Source of the DNA: DRPG01 sp964655065
GTDB taxonomy: Bacteria > Myxococcota_A > UBA796 > GCA-2862545
NCBI GenBank assembly: GCA_964655065.1
Contig: CAZZLC010000027.1
Location: forward strand, 1 to 64,000
Direction of reading: 5' to 3'
Length of the DNA stretch: 64,000 bases
Positions 35,386 to 43,849 of this stretch are shown here, piece by piece. The position numbers and the translations under genes were made by a program. The notes beneath the pieces were generated by a model. The model did no database searches and had not been told where the DNA came from. It saw nothing but the letters and a program-made list of their open reading frames with translations. Every line of letters starts with the position of its first letter. The first letter of the stretch is position 1.

Positions 35386-36611
35386 ACGTCCTCTTCCTCT
35401 CCCCGTCGTGGCCCGTCGAGATGAACGCGTACGTGCAGGCGCTCGCGGCGTGTGGTGCACGGGTGTGGGGCGTGACCGATCAGCCGCTGTCCGCCCTGCC
35501 TCCTCGCACGAAGGAGGCGCTGTCCGGCGTGCTGCACGTGTTCGGATTCTCGGACAAAGCCGCCTTCGTGGACACGGTCGTCCAACAGGTTCGGAACCGC
35601 GGTCTGACCTTCGATCGCGTCGAAGGGCTGTGGGAGCCGCTCGTGCTGCCGGCAGCGGCGATTCGTGAGGCCCTCGGGATTCCGGGCATGTCGGTCGAGG
35701 TGACGCGGCGCTTCCGGGACAAGGAGCTGATGAAGGCCACCCTGCGGGAGGCCGGAGTTCGGGTGCCCCGGTCGGCCCGTGCCGAGTCCCCGGACGAGGT
35801 GCGCGAAGCCGTCGAGCGGATCGGGCTGCCGGTCATCGTCAAGCCCATCGCGGGGGCGGGCAGCGCCGATACCTATCGCGTGGACGATCTCGTCGAGCTC
35901 GAGGCGGTACTCGAGCGCACCCGCCACGTGCCAGAGGTCAGCGTCGAGGAGTTCGTCGACGGAGAGGAGTTCACCCACGACACGCTGTGTGTAGGTGGCA
36001 TCCCGGTTTACGAGAACGTGTGCCAGTATCTGCCGCGTCCGCTGATCGCGCGAACGCAGGAGGGCTGCTCGCCGATCGTGATCACCCTTCGTGACCTCGA
36101 AGACCCGTCGCTTCGCGAGGGAATCGCGCTCGGGCGGCGGGTCCTGTCCGTGCTCGGCATGCAGACGGGGCTCACCCACCTCGAGTGGTACCGAAAGGCC
36201 GATGGCGAAGTCGTGTTCGGCGAGATCGGTTGTCGTCCGGGTGGCGCCCACCTCATCGACCAGATGAACTTCAGTCACGACGGCGATCTCTATGTGTCCT
36301 GGGCCTGTGCGGTGCTCGGCGAGCCCGTCGCGCCGATGCCCGAGCGTCGCTACGCCTGCGCGATCGTGTTCAAGCGGGCCTACGGGATGGGGTTCATCGC
36401 GGAGCACGAGGGTCTCGACGAGTTCATGGCCGAGTACGGCGAGCACGTCGTGTGGCAGGGACTCTCGCCCGTGGGGACGCCGCGTCGAGACTGGCGCGCC
36501 ACCCTCGTCTCGGACGGGTTTCTGATCGTGAGGCACGCCGATCAGGCGACGGCACTTCGCATCGCGCGTACTGCGGCGGATCGTGTACAGCTGGTCGCGC
36601 GCGGGGCCTGA
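35382..36611 (+). CDS. ATP-grasp carboxylate-amine ligase
   Basis: The 409-residue product has an N-terminal Rossmann-like half (MNVLFLSPSWP) and an ATP-grasp core. Signs are FRDKELMKATLREAGVRVPR at the A-domain start, GLPVIVKPIAGAGS (ATP-binding loop), VEEFVDGEEFTHD and the metal-binding FGEIGCRPGG near 285. These enzymes join a carboxylate to an amine or thiol through an acyl-phosphate. The ATGA overlap with the esterase gene means coupled translation. In one operon with a peptidase and an esterase, it may build an amide-linked small molecule that the others trim or release. Substrate is not readable. Confidence 0.87.
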   Translation: MNVLFLSPSWPVEMNAYVQALAACGARVWGVTDQPLSALPPRTKEALSGVLHVFGFSDKAAFVDTVVQQVRNRGLTFDRVEGLWEPLVLPAAAIREALGIPGMSVEVTRRFRDKELMKATLREAGVRVPRSARAESPDEVREAVERIGLPVIVKPIAGAGSADTYRVDDLVELEAVLERTRHVPEVSVEEFVDGEEFTHDTLCVGGIPVYENVCQYLPRPLIARTQEGCSPIVITLRDLEDPSLREGIALGRRVLSVLGMQTGLTHLEWYRKADGEVVFGEIGCRPGGAHLIDQMNFSHDGDLYVSWACAVLGEPVAPMPERRYACAIVFKRAYGMGFIAEHEGLDEFMAEYGEHVVWQGLSPVGTPRRDWRATLVSDGFLIVRHADQATALRIARTAADRVQLVARGA

Positions 36612-36746
36612 CGCGATCTGTCGCTTCGTCTACGAATCCGATAGGTTACGCGGGTTCGCGAATCCGGAATGGGGCGCCTTTCGAGCGCGCTACCGCTCCG
36701 CCGGCCCTCGCACTCCCCGAGGGCTCCTCTGGTCCGAGGAACCGCC

Positions 36747-37094
36747 ATGGGCAACCGGCAGCTCACCGACATCTCGCGCCACCTCCCCGATCCCGATGCC
36801 GACCAGGCCGACACCGTGCTGATGTCCGGCAAGGGGTCGGAGCACGTCTTCGACGAGCTGCGGCAGCGCTACGAGCGTCGCATCGAGTCGCAGGAACACC
36901 GTCTGCTCGAAGGAGGCGACGGCCCGGCCCCGCTCCAACACCCGGCCGAGCCGAACTCCGAGGTCTCGCTCGAGCCGGCCTCTCCAGAGGTGCTCTCCGA
37001 GCCCGACGTTCCCTGGTACGTGTGGGGACTCGTCGCGGCGTCCTCGGTCCTGCTGCTGGCTGCTGCGGCCGCGGTGCTGATCATCGTCAGCTGA
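36747..37094 (+). CDS. Small tail-anchored membrane protein
   Basis: The 115-residue product has an acidic, proline-rich N-terminal part and a single hydrophobic segment at its C-terminus (about 91-114, VPWYVWGLVAAS onwards), so its bulk faces the cytoplasm. There is no recognised domain. ATG 36747 follows GAGGAACCGCC. It ends three bases from the convergent rhomboid gene. A role as a membrane-bound adaptor is possible but is only a guess. Confidence 0.6.
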   Translation: MGNRQLTDISRHLPDPDADQADTVLMSGKGSEHVFDELRQRYERRIESQEHRLLEGGDGPAPLQHPAEPNSEVSLEPASPEVLSEPDVPWYVWGLVAASSVLLLAAAAAVLIIVS

Positions 37095-37097
37095 CGT

Positions 37098-37745
37098 TCA
37101 GCGGCGAGCCTGCACGAAGAGCTGGTAGTGGAGCAGCCCGTAGGCGGCCCCGCCGAGGTGTGCGGCGTGGGCGACGGTGCTGTTGGTCGAGCCCAGCATG
37201 AAGATGTCGAGCAAGATGAAGAGGCCCACCGCCAGCGCAGCAGGCATCGGGATCAGGAACCCGACGAGGAGCGTCCGGTCGGGGAACATGCCGCCGAAGT
37301 AGGCCGCCAGCGCCATCACGCCCCCCGAGGCGCCGAGGGCGGGTCGAGCGAGCTCGGGGACCAGCGCGGAGAACAGCACGTGGGCCACCGATGCCACCAG
37401 CGCCCCCGCGACGTAGACCAGGAGGAGCTCCCTGGCGCCTCGGACCTCGCCGATGGCCCGGCCGAAGACGTAGATCCCGAAGAGGTTGAACAGCAGGTGC
37501 CACGGCTCTCGGTGGCTGAACGCGGCGGACAGGAGCGTCCACACGCGGCCGTCGAGCACGCCCGCCAGGCTGACGCGGAAGTGGGTGAGCATGAACGGAA
37601 AGAGCTCGTCCAGCTGCCACATCACGTAGACGATCACGTTGACCGCCACGAGCCCCCAGAAGACCTGGTCGGTGTACAGACGGTCGTTTCGCCAGCGCTT
37701 GCCCCAGTCCACGGACTGGCGCCTGGGGTCGGGTCCTGAAGCCAT
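37098..37745 (-). CDS. Rhomboid-family intramembrane serine protease
   Basis: The 215-residue product has six hydrophobic helices and the rhomboid catalytic pair: Ser140 in GASGGVMAL (GxSG) and His196 in AHAAHLGGAAYG. The HxxxN region reads HLLFNLFGIYVFG, also typical. It cuts substrates within the membrane, often to release signals or for quality control. ATG 37745 is preceded by GGAGG, though 13 bases away. The gene is divergent from the OleC-like gene (75 bp) and convergent with the tail-anchored protein gene, a possible substrate by proximity only. Confidence 0.93.
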   Translation of the reverse strand: MASGPDPRRQSVDWGKRWRNDRLYTDQVFWGLVAVNVIVYVMWQLDELFPFMLTHFRVSLAGVLDGRVWTLLSAAFSHREPWHLLFNLFGIYVFGRAIGEVRGARELLLVYVAGALVASVAHVLFSALVPELARPALGASGGVMALAAYFGGMFPDRTLLVGFLIPMPAALAVGLFILLDIFMLGSTNSTVAHAAHLGGAAYGLLHYQLFVQARR

Positions 37746-37820
37746 GAGTCGGCGGTATCCTCCGTGCGGACGGCGAACAAGCCGGTTACGCCGCCCGAGC
37801 CGGGTCCAGGACGCCGTATC

Positions 37821-39413
37821 GTGCCCATCCCCATCATCGTGCAGCGGGTGCGCCAGCACGCCGCGCGGGCCCCCGACGAAGCTGCGCTGAAATGGCCCGA
37901 GAAGGACTACGACCGGAGCGACCCGAGCTGGCGCTCCGTCACCTGGGGAGAGCTCGAGGCCCGCAGCGACGGGCTGGCTCGGGGCCTGCGGCACCGAGGG
38001 GTCGGGGCCTCCGAGCGGGTGGCGGTGTTCCTGCGCGCGGGACCTGAGTGGCTCGCGCTGGTGCTCGCCTGCTGGAAGGTCGGGGCCACGGCGGTGGTGA
38101 CCTCGCGTCGACTGGAGGCCCGGCACGCGCTGCAGGCAGTGCGCCGGGCGCGCCCGCGGGTGCTCGTCGGCTCGGCCTGGCTGCACCGGCTGCGACCGTG
38201 GTTTCGCGAGGCCTTCGCGTCGGTCGAGGTCACGGTGGCGACGGGCGCTCCGTGGCTGTGGGGCGGCTCGCGGCTGTCCGAGCTCGCGAAGGACGGCGAT
38301 CCGCTTCCGCTGCCCGACGGCGACGCCCTGGCGATCCTCGAGCTCGTCGGCGACGGACCGGCCCGGGGGCTGACGGACCGTCACCTGCTGGCCCGGACCC
38401 CGGTGTCCGACGACGATGCTGGGCTCACGCTCGAGACCACCTGGGCTCGGGTGTTCGGTCACCTCGCCGCGGGTCGCACCTCGGTGTGGCCTCGTCTCGA
38501 TCCGCAGCGCCCCTCGTCCGTGCAGACCGACGCCTGGCTGGCCGCGCTCACCCACCACGACGTGGAACTGCTGGTCGGAGGACCCGAGGTGTTCGGTCGA
38601 CCCGTGCCCGAGGGCTTCGTGGCCCGGGCTTCCCGAGCGGTGGCGGTCGGTCGGCCGCTCGCGGGCGGTTGGATGCTCCGGTGGAGCCAGTTGCTCGACG
38701 GTCCGGGTTCCCTCGCTGCGGGGTGGCAGACGCCCGAGACCGGGGTGGTCGCCCGCATCGTGGCTCGCGAGCTCCGGGCCGAGACACTGGACAAGACACG
38801 CCGGGGAGCCGGCTATTGCGTCGGACGTCCGGTGGACGGCGTCTCGGTCGACATCGTCGACATCACCGACGGGCCGCTGGTCGGGCTCGAGGAGGCGAGG
38901 ATGCCGCCGGGCGAGATGGGCGAGATCGTCGTCGCGGGGCCCGGCGTCGTCCTGGACTACCCGATCGACGAGGAGCATCAGGATCGGGTGGTCATCGACG
39001 ACCAGTGGCTGCGCACGGGCTGGCTCGGATACCTCGACGAGGACGGGCGACTCTGGCTCGGCGGTCGCGTCGAGGACCGGGTCGAGACCGCGTCGGGGCT
39101 GGTGACCCCGTTGTCGGTCGAGGGGCTCTTCGATGGCGACGGTGACGTCGTTCGCTGCGCGCTCGTCGGGGTGGGGCCCCGCGGCTCGGCGCTGCCGGTG
39201 CTCGTGGTGCAGCTGCGCGAGGGGCGTACGCTGTCGGCCGGGCTCGAGGCGGGATGGCGAGACCGTGAGGCGGACACCGCCGTCCGCGGAGTCGTGCGGC
39301 GGTACCTCGCCCATCCGGCGATGCCGGTGACCGGCGATCGGTCGCCCGATCGCGAGGTCCTCCGCGGCTGGGCCGAGCAGCGCTGTGCCGATCTGGTCCG
39401 GGAGGACGGGTGA
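37821..39413 (+). CDS. Degenerate OleC-like AMP-binding protein
   Basis: The 530-residue product follows the OleC (beta-lactone synthetase, olefin pathway) subfamily of ANL enzymes along its length, including the OleC-like blocks RRGAGYCVGRPVDGV, PPGEMGEIVV and LGYLDEDGRLWLGGR...RVETASG. The catalytic features are lost. The Ser/Thr/Gly-rich P-loop is replaced by LELVGDGPARGL, the ribose-binding Asp of the TGD block is Trp (LRTGWLGY), and no C-terminal catalytic Lys is seen. It is probably not an active adenylating enzyme, and may be a binding or structural paralogue. GTG 37821 has AGGA nine bases upstream. The stop overlaps the next GTG (GTGA), coupling it to the HExxH protein. Confidence 0.75.
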   Translation: MPIPIIVQRVRQHAARAPDEAALKWPEKDYDRSDPSWRSVTWGELEARSDGLARGLRHRGVGASERVAVFLRAGPEWLALVLACWKVGATAVVTSRRLEARHALQAVRRARPRVLVGSAWLHRLRPWFREAFASVEVTVATGAPWLWGGSRLSELAKDGDPLPLPDGDALAILELVGDGPARGLTDRHLLARTPVSDDDAGLTLETTWARVFGHLAAGRTSVWPRLDPQRPSSVQTDAWLAALTHHDVELLVGGPEVFGRPVPEGFVARASRAVAVGRPLAGGWMLRWSQLLDGPGSLAAGWQTPETGVVARIVARELRAETLDKTRRGAGYCVGRPVDGVSVDIVDITDGPLVGLEEARMPPGEMGEIVVAGPGVVLDYPIDEEHQDRVVIDDQWLRTGWLGYLDEDGRLWLGGRVEDRVETASGLVTPLSVEGLFDGDGDVVRCALVGVGPRGSALPVLVVQLREGRTLSAGLEAGWRDREADTAVRGVVRRYLAHPAMPVTGDRSPDREVLRGWAEQRCADLVREDG

Positions 39414-41065
39414 GTCGGGTCGACGACATCCTGGAGCGCCTCGCCGCGGTACCGAGAGGGGCGGCGGCGGAGGGGGAGCTCCCCGAGGACTTGCCCGCTC
39501 GCGAGTTTCTGCGGTCTCCCGCCGCTCGGCTGGTGGGTCGAGCCGCCGCCGCCGACGGTCTCGTGCTCGCGCGCTACGAGCATCGTCAGCCGATCGGCGT
39601 CGACACCGAGCCCGTCTGGCAGCAGGGAACCATCCCCGAGCCCAAGTACGCCGACTTTCGCCACGATCTCCCGATCGGAAGCTTCCACCCAGGTCACCGC
39701 GCCAAGTGGTCCGCGCACGAGCTCGCGCACGTTCACGTCGGGTTCGCTTGGTGGCCCGGCGCATCCCCTCTCGCGGTGGCCACCGCGGGACGGCTGGCCG
39801 AGCTCTGGCCCGTGGCCCTCTGGTACTTCTTCGACGAGGTCGGCCTGCAGCGCTGTCCGCGTCACCACGGGCCTCTGTTCCGGACGCTGTGTCCCGCCTG
39901 CGAGGCGGTGGCCGGGGCCCGTCCCGTGGAGCCGCGCGACCGGGAGTTCGTCGCGGAGGGGCTCCGCTTCGTCGACCGTGAGCTCGCCGCGGTCGCTCGC
40001 ACGGTCCGGACCGGGGTTCCCGTGGCTCACGTGTGGGGGTCGCTCGACCTCTGCAGCGACGGGATCGCGTACGCGGACGGACACGGAGCGCGACTCGAGG
40101 GGCCCGCGTTCCGGGCCTGGGCCGAGCGGTTCTTCGTGCCCGAGACCGGCGGCTTCGGTGACCTCCCGGCGCTGGTGGCGCGCGTGGAGGCCGTGGTTGC
40201 GGCCCTAGCGAGCGACGGGCCGCTACCCACCTGGGTCGGCGACCCGGTGGTGGGTCGACGCCGCTGGGTGGCCGCGGATCTCGCGGCGCGGTTGCTCGAC
40301 GCCGCGACCAGCGACCGCGGGATTCCTGCCGAGGTCGAGAGCTGGGTGGACGGGCTCGCGGAGGGGGTCGACCCCTCCGAGGTGGCCCGACAGATCCGGG
40401 CCGCGAACCGCCCCGATGCGGATCCGGAGTTGCTGTTCGCCACGGGCTACCCGTGGGAGCACGGCGGCGAGGTGCCGGGCGCCACCCTGGACCGGCTGGA
40501 TTCCGGGCTGCGAACCGTGGTGCCGGTCACCCTCGAGCTGTTCGACGACGCAGGTATCGACCCGGTTCCTGCCTTTGCGGCGGTGGACGAGGCCGTTCGA
40601 AGGCCGCTCGGCGAGCGGTTCGCGGCCTGGCTCGAAGAAGACGCGCCTTCCGCCGTGACCGCACTCGCTCGCTACGAGGCCGCGCTGCGGCACGTCACCT
40701 CCGACCCGCTGACCGGGCTCGGCGCGGTCGGGGAGGGCGTGGAGCGGGCCAGCGGTCTGACCGTGATTCGCGCCGGCTTCGACGTAGTGGCCTTCGCCGA
40801 GGCGGTCGAGGAGGGGACGGTCGAGGCCCGGGCGACGGACGAAGGACTTTCCGTCGGGGCACCCGAGCCGAGCGGAGATGCGGTGCTGGTGGCGCGGGAC
40901 CGGTCCGGCAACCTGGTGATCGCGCTCGTACCGGACGACGTCGCGGCCGCGATCGAGGAGGATCCGTCACGGCTGCCCGACGACGATCTCGCCGAGCTGC
41001 TCGACCTCCAGATCCTCCGACGGACCCGGTTTGGCCTCTCCCGTCGAGCGAACGAGCTACGGTAG
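39410..41065 (+). CDS. Hypothetical protein with HExxH and zinc-ribbon motifs
   Basis: The 551-residue product is not recognised. It contains HELAHVHVGF at about residue 104, which fits HExxH zinc peptidases, and CPRHHGPLFRTLCPAC at about 149, which looks like a two-plus-two zinc site. The C-terminal 350 residues are acidic and Ala/Glu-rich, with no membrane segment or signal peptide. The GTG start lies inside the TGA of the OleC-like gene with GGAGG five bases before it, so the two proteins are made together. Both catalytic roles are inferred from motifs alone, and the HExxH could be chance. Confidence 0.6.
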   Translation: MSRVDDILERLAAVPRGAAAEGELPEDLPAREFLRSPAARLVGRAAAADGLVLARYEHRQPIGVDTEPVWQQGTIPEPKYADFRHDLPIGSFHPGHRAKWSAHELAHVHVGFAWWPGASPLAVATAGRLAELWPVALWYFFDEVGLQRCPRHHGPLFRTLCPACEAVAGARPVEPRDREFVAEGLRFVDRELAAVARTVRTGVPVAHVWGSLDLCSDGIAYADGHGARLEGPAFRAWAERFFVPETGGFGDLPALVARVEAVVAALASDGPLPTWVGDPVVGRRRWVAADLAARLLDAATSDRGIPAEVESWVDGLAEGVDPSEVARQIRAANRPDADPELLFATGYPWEHGGEVPGATLDRLDSGLRTVVPVTLELFDDAGIDPVPAFAAVDEAVRRPLGERFAAWLEEDAPSAVTALARYEAALRHVTSDPLTGLGAVGEGVERASGLTVIRAGFDVVAFAEAVEEGTVEARATDEGLSVGAPEPSGDAVLVARDRSGNLVIALVPDDVAAAIEEDPSRLPDDDLAELLDLQILRRTRFGLSRRANELR

Positions 41066-41087
41066 CTGCCGCGACCGGGAGGCGGTG

Positions 41088-41999
41088 ATGAGCGACGATT
41101 CCCAGAACTTCGAGTCGACGTCCGGATCGGACGACGGCGCAAACGTGATGCCCTTCGTCACCGCGATTGTCGCGCTGCTCCTGGGGGTGGCGCTCGGGGT
41201 CGCCATCGGGTGGACGTCCAAGCCGAGCGAGACGGTGACCGAGGCGCCCGCGCCCCGCGAGCTCACCCAGGCCGAGCTCCAGCAGCTCTGCAACGAGGAC
41301 GAGACGCTCACCGAGCTCGAGCAGGCCAAGGACAAGATCGCCTTCCTCGAGAAGGAGATCGACGCCCGCAACACGCGGGTGAAGGAGCTCGAGGAGGCGG
41401 CTCGGACCACGTCGCCCCAGCCGAGCGCGCCGTCCGGCACCTCCGGGGGCGGGCGCAACCTGTCGCGGGAGCTCGCCCGGGCCAAGGCCGACCTCGCCGA
41501 GGCGCTCACCGAGCTCGAGGCGGTCAAGGCCGAGAAGGAGCTGTTGCTCGCCGAGCTCGACCAGACCAAGGCCGAGCTCGACGACACGAAGGTGGCGCTC
41601 ACCAACCAGAAGAAGCTCACCCGACGGGCCAAGGAGGACGCGCTCGTCAACAAGTGGTACCGCTTCGTGAACGGGTCGCAGCTCGACATCTGTGACAAGG
41701 GCAACCGTCGCAAGCTGGGGCGCTGCCGCGAGATCGTCCAGGACACGCTCATGACCAACACGCGGCGCGATCGCTTCGCCCACTGCGTGCGGTCCGGGCA
41801 GGCCACGCCGACCGTCCTCGAGGTCAAGAATGCGGACGAGCTTCCCACCTTCGCCGAGATGATCGACGAGGAGCAGAAGCAGACCAAGGGCTGGGCCGTG
41901 CTTTTCTGCGACCCGACCCTGCCCGAGGGCGACGGGTTCCTCAACGAGGTGCCCCTGCCCGGCGGCGAGCCCACCACGCCCACGAACGTTCCGGGTTGA
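41088..41999 (+). CDS. Membrane-anchored coiled-coil protein
   Basis: The 303-residue product has a cytoplasmic acidic tip, one transmembrane helix (about 21-43, FVTAIVALLLGVALGVAIGW) and a long coiled coil (about 60-195) of Leu/Glu/Lys heptads such as LEQAKDKIAFLEKEI. A globular C-terminal domain holds four cysteines (about 200-300, CDKGNRRKLGRC, CVRSGQ, FCDPTL) that may form disulphides outside. ATG 41088 follows CGGGAGGCGGTG. It lies 22 bp downstream of the HExxH gene and is convergent with the RDD gene (three bases apart). Function unknown. Confidence 0.75.
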   Translation: MSDDSQNFESTSGSDDGANVMPFVTAIVALLLGVALGVAIGWTSKPSETVTEAPAPRELTQAELQQLCNEDETLTELEQAKDKIAFLEKEIDARNTRVKELEEAARTTSPQPSAPSGTSGGGRNLSRELARAKADLAEALTELEAVKAEKELLLAELDQTKAELDDTKVALTNQKKLTRRAKEDALVNKWYRFVNGSQLDICDKGNRRKLGRCREIVQDTLMTNTRRDRFAHCVRSGQATPTVLEVKNADELPTFAEMIDEEQKQTKGWAVLFCDPTLPEGDGFLNEVPLPGGEPTTPTNVPG

Positions 42000-42002
42000 C
42001 GG

Positions 42003-42857
42003 TCAGCGGCGCTTGCGCTCCCGACGCTCGCCCATGATCAGGCGCTGCTCGAGTCGTGCGCGCTGGGCTGCATAGAACGCCTCGAGGAAGCCTCGGACAT
42101 CGTCGGGCGGCCCCTCCTCGAGTCCGATCTTGTTCGCGATCCGCTGGGCGACGTCTCGCAGAAGGAAGGTCTCGCCCAGCCGATCGCGCAGGATACCCTC
42201 GAGCACCTGCAGCTCTCGGATTCCGTACAGGTCCAGCTGGTCGTCGGTGAACGTGAAGCGTGCGCTTGCCCGATCCACGAGGTCGGGGCGTAGGGCCGTT
42301 CGGGGGCGGCTCACGACCAGGGTCCCCGCGAGCAGGTCGCCGATGCGCGCTCCCGTGGGGTGCAGCGCGGGGAACAGCAACAGCACCCCAGTCCACGCCA
42401 CGAGGGCCAGGATGGCGAGACTCCCAGGGTGATCGCCGAAGACGACGGTGGGGGCAGCCAGAGCGGACAAGGGCACGAAGAGCTCGGCCTCCCGGGTGAG
42501 GTTGCGAGCCAGCAGCATCTCGGCCGTCAGCGCGCCGCCGTCCCGACTCACCACCACGAGCCCCATCACCCGCTTTCCTGGCGTGGCGCCCCGGAGGGAG
42601 AGCTCGAGACCCGCAAAGTAGAAGTTGCGCACGACAAAGGACAGCACGAGGCCCACGGCAAGGCCGATTGGGCCGAGCACGAGCAAGAGGGCCGTCCAGA
42701 GCACGAAGACGAGGACGACCTGCAGGACGGTATCGATTCCAAAGGCGAGGAGGCGCGCGCCGGGGTCGGCGAGCGCGAAGCGTACCGCGACGTTCTCGGG
42801 GGTCCGCTGGTGGAGCCACCGCTGCGACCGGCCGTCGCGGGTCACCCTCGCGCTCAT
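42003..42857 (-). CDS. RDD-family membrane protein
   Basis: The 284-residue product has an RDD domain of four hydrophobic helices: RLLAFGIDTVL is the RxxAxxxD start, followed by GATPGKRVMGLVVV, TAEMLLARNLTRE and GARIGDLLAGT. The helix-poor C-terminal tail (about 190-284) is charged and unusual in length. RDD proteins are small transporters or assembly factors; several act as Na+/H+ antiporters. This is the last gene of the MoxR-centred set and overlaps the SpoIIM-like gene by ATGA. Confidence 0.87.
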   Translation of the reverse strand: MSARVTRDGRSQRWLHQRTPENVAVRFALADPGARLLAFGIDTVLQVVLVFVLWTALLLVLGPIGLAVGLVLSFVVRNFYFAGLELSLRGATPGKRVMGLVVVSRDGGALTAEMLLARNLTREAELFVPLSALAAPTVVFGDHPGSLAILALVAWTGVLLLFPALHPTGARIGDLLAGTLVVSRPRTALRPDLVDRASARFTFTDDQLDLYGIRELQVLEGILRDRLGETFLLRDVAQRIANKIGLEEGPPDDVRGFLEAFYAAQRARLEQRLIMGERRERKRR

Positions 42858-43849
42858 GGACGCCTCCCCGCGAATCCGAAGTACGCGAGCCACAGACCTG
42901 CCGTCGTCAAGGCGACCGCCCAGCGCACGCCGTCGTGAAGCACGAGCTGCCGGAAGATGCCCTCGAGACCGCCAGCCACGAAGAACAGCCCCACTGCGCC
43001 GAGCACCACGGCCGCCGCGCGCTGGCCGGCTGCCCTCAGCGCGTCGGTCCGCCGCAGAGGCCCCGGCAACACGAGTCCGCGGCCGATGTGGAGCCCCGCC
43101 GCGCCACACAGCACGACGGCGAGCAGCTCGGTCACCCCGTGGGGAAGGAGCCAGCCCCCCAGGGAGAGCTCGAGCCCGCACCGGTGGTAGATGGCGACGA
43201 AGGCGCCGAGCACCAGCCCGTTCACGAACACGATCAGCGCGGTGGGCACCCCGCCCGCGAACCCGACCGCGAAGGCGAGGATACCGATTCGAGCGTTGTG
43301 CGCGAACAAGAAGGCGGCAAAGGGCGCCAGCTCGGAGGCGAGCTCGCCACCGTCCGAGTAGAGCGCGGATCGCAGCTCGTCACAGCTCGCGGTGGGGCCG
43401 CGGCCGGAGGCGAGGGCTTCGTCGACGAAGCTGTAGAAGCGCTCGGGCTCCGCGGACGTCATGGCGAAGCCCACCAGAGCGCCGAGCGCGAGGAGCCCTC
43501 CCGCCACCGCGACCTCGGCGCCCAGCGTGCGTACGCGCTCCGGCAAGCCCCGAAGGAGGAACTCCCGGGCGAACTCGAGCAGGCCGCGCCGGTTGCCGTG
43601 GACCACGACGTAGGCGCGTGCGGCGAGGGCCTCGAGGTACTCGAGCAGGCTCTGGTCCAGGGAGATGGCCCGAGCGACCGAAAGCGAGGAGAGGACGCCG
43701 CGGTAGAGCGCGGGGAGCCGAAACCGCTCTTCGATGGAGAGCCCCCCGATGCCGAAGTCCTCGGCCCGGCTCACCAGGCGCTCCAGCTCGACCCAGGTGG
43801 CCTCGCGCTCGATCCGGAACTGCCGCGACTTGAGCTCGTACTCGCTCAT
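42854..43849 (-). CDS. Stage II sporulation protein M-like membrane protein
   Basis: The 331-residue product has an N-terminal helical cytoplasmic part (about 1-100) and about five hydrophobic helices, in the pattern of the SpoIIM/DUF95 family. FLFAHNARIGILAFAVGFAGGVPTAL and GWLLPHGVTELLAVVL are the family's most typical blocks. In sporulating bacilli SpoIIM works in a peptidoglycan-remodelling complex; elsewhere it accompanies MoxR-DUF58 clusters, as here. Overlaps by ATGA with both neighbours indicate coupled translation. Confidence 0.88.
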   Translation of the reverse strand: MSEYELKSRQFRIEREATWVELERLVSRAEDFGIGGLSIEERFRLPALYRGVLSSLSVARAISLDQSLLEYLEALAARAYVVVHGNRRGLLEFAREFLLRGLPERVRTLGAEVAVAGGLLALGALVGFAMTSAEPERFYSFVDEALASGRGPTASCDELRSALYSDGGELASELAPFAAFLFAHNARIGILAFAVGFAGGVPTALIVFVNGLVLGAFVAIYHRCGLELSLGGWLLPHGVTELLAVVLCGAAGLHIGRGLVLPGPLRRTDALRAAGQRAAAVVLGAVGLFFVAGGLEGIFRQLVLHDGVRWAVALTTAGLWLAYFGFAGRRP

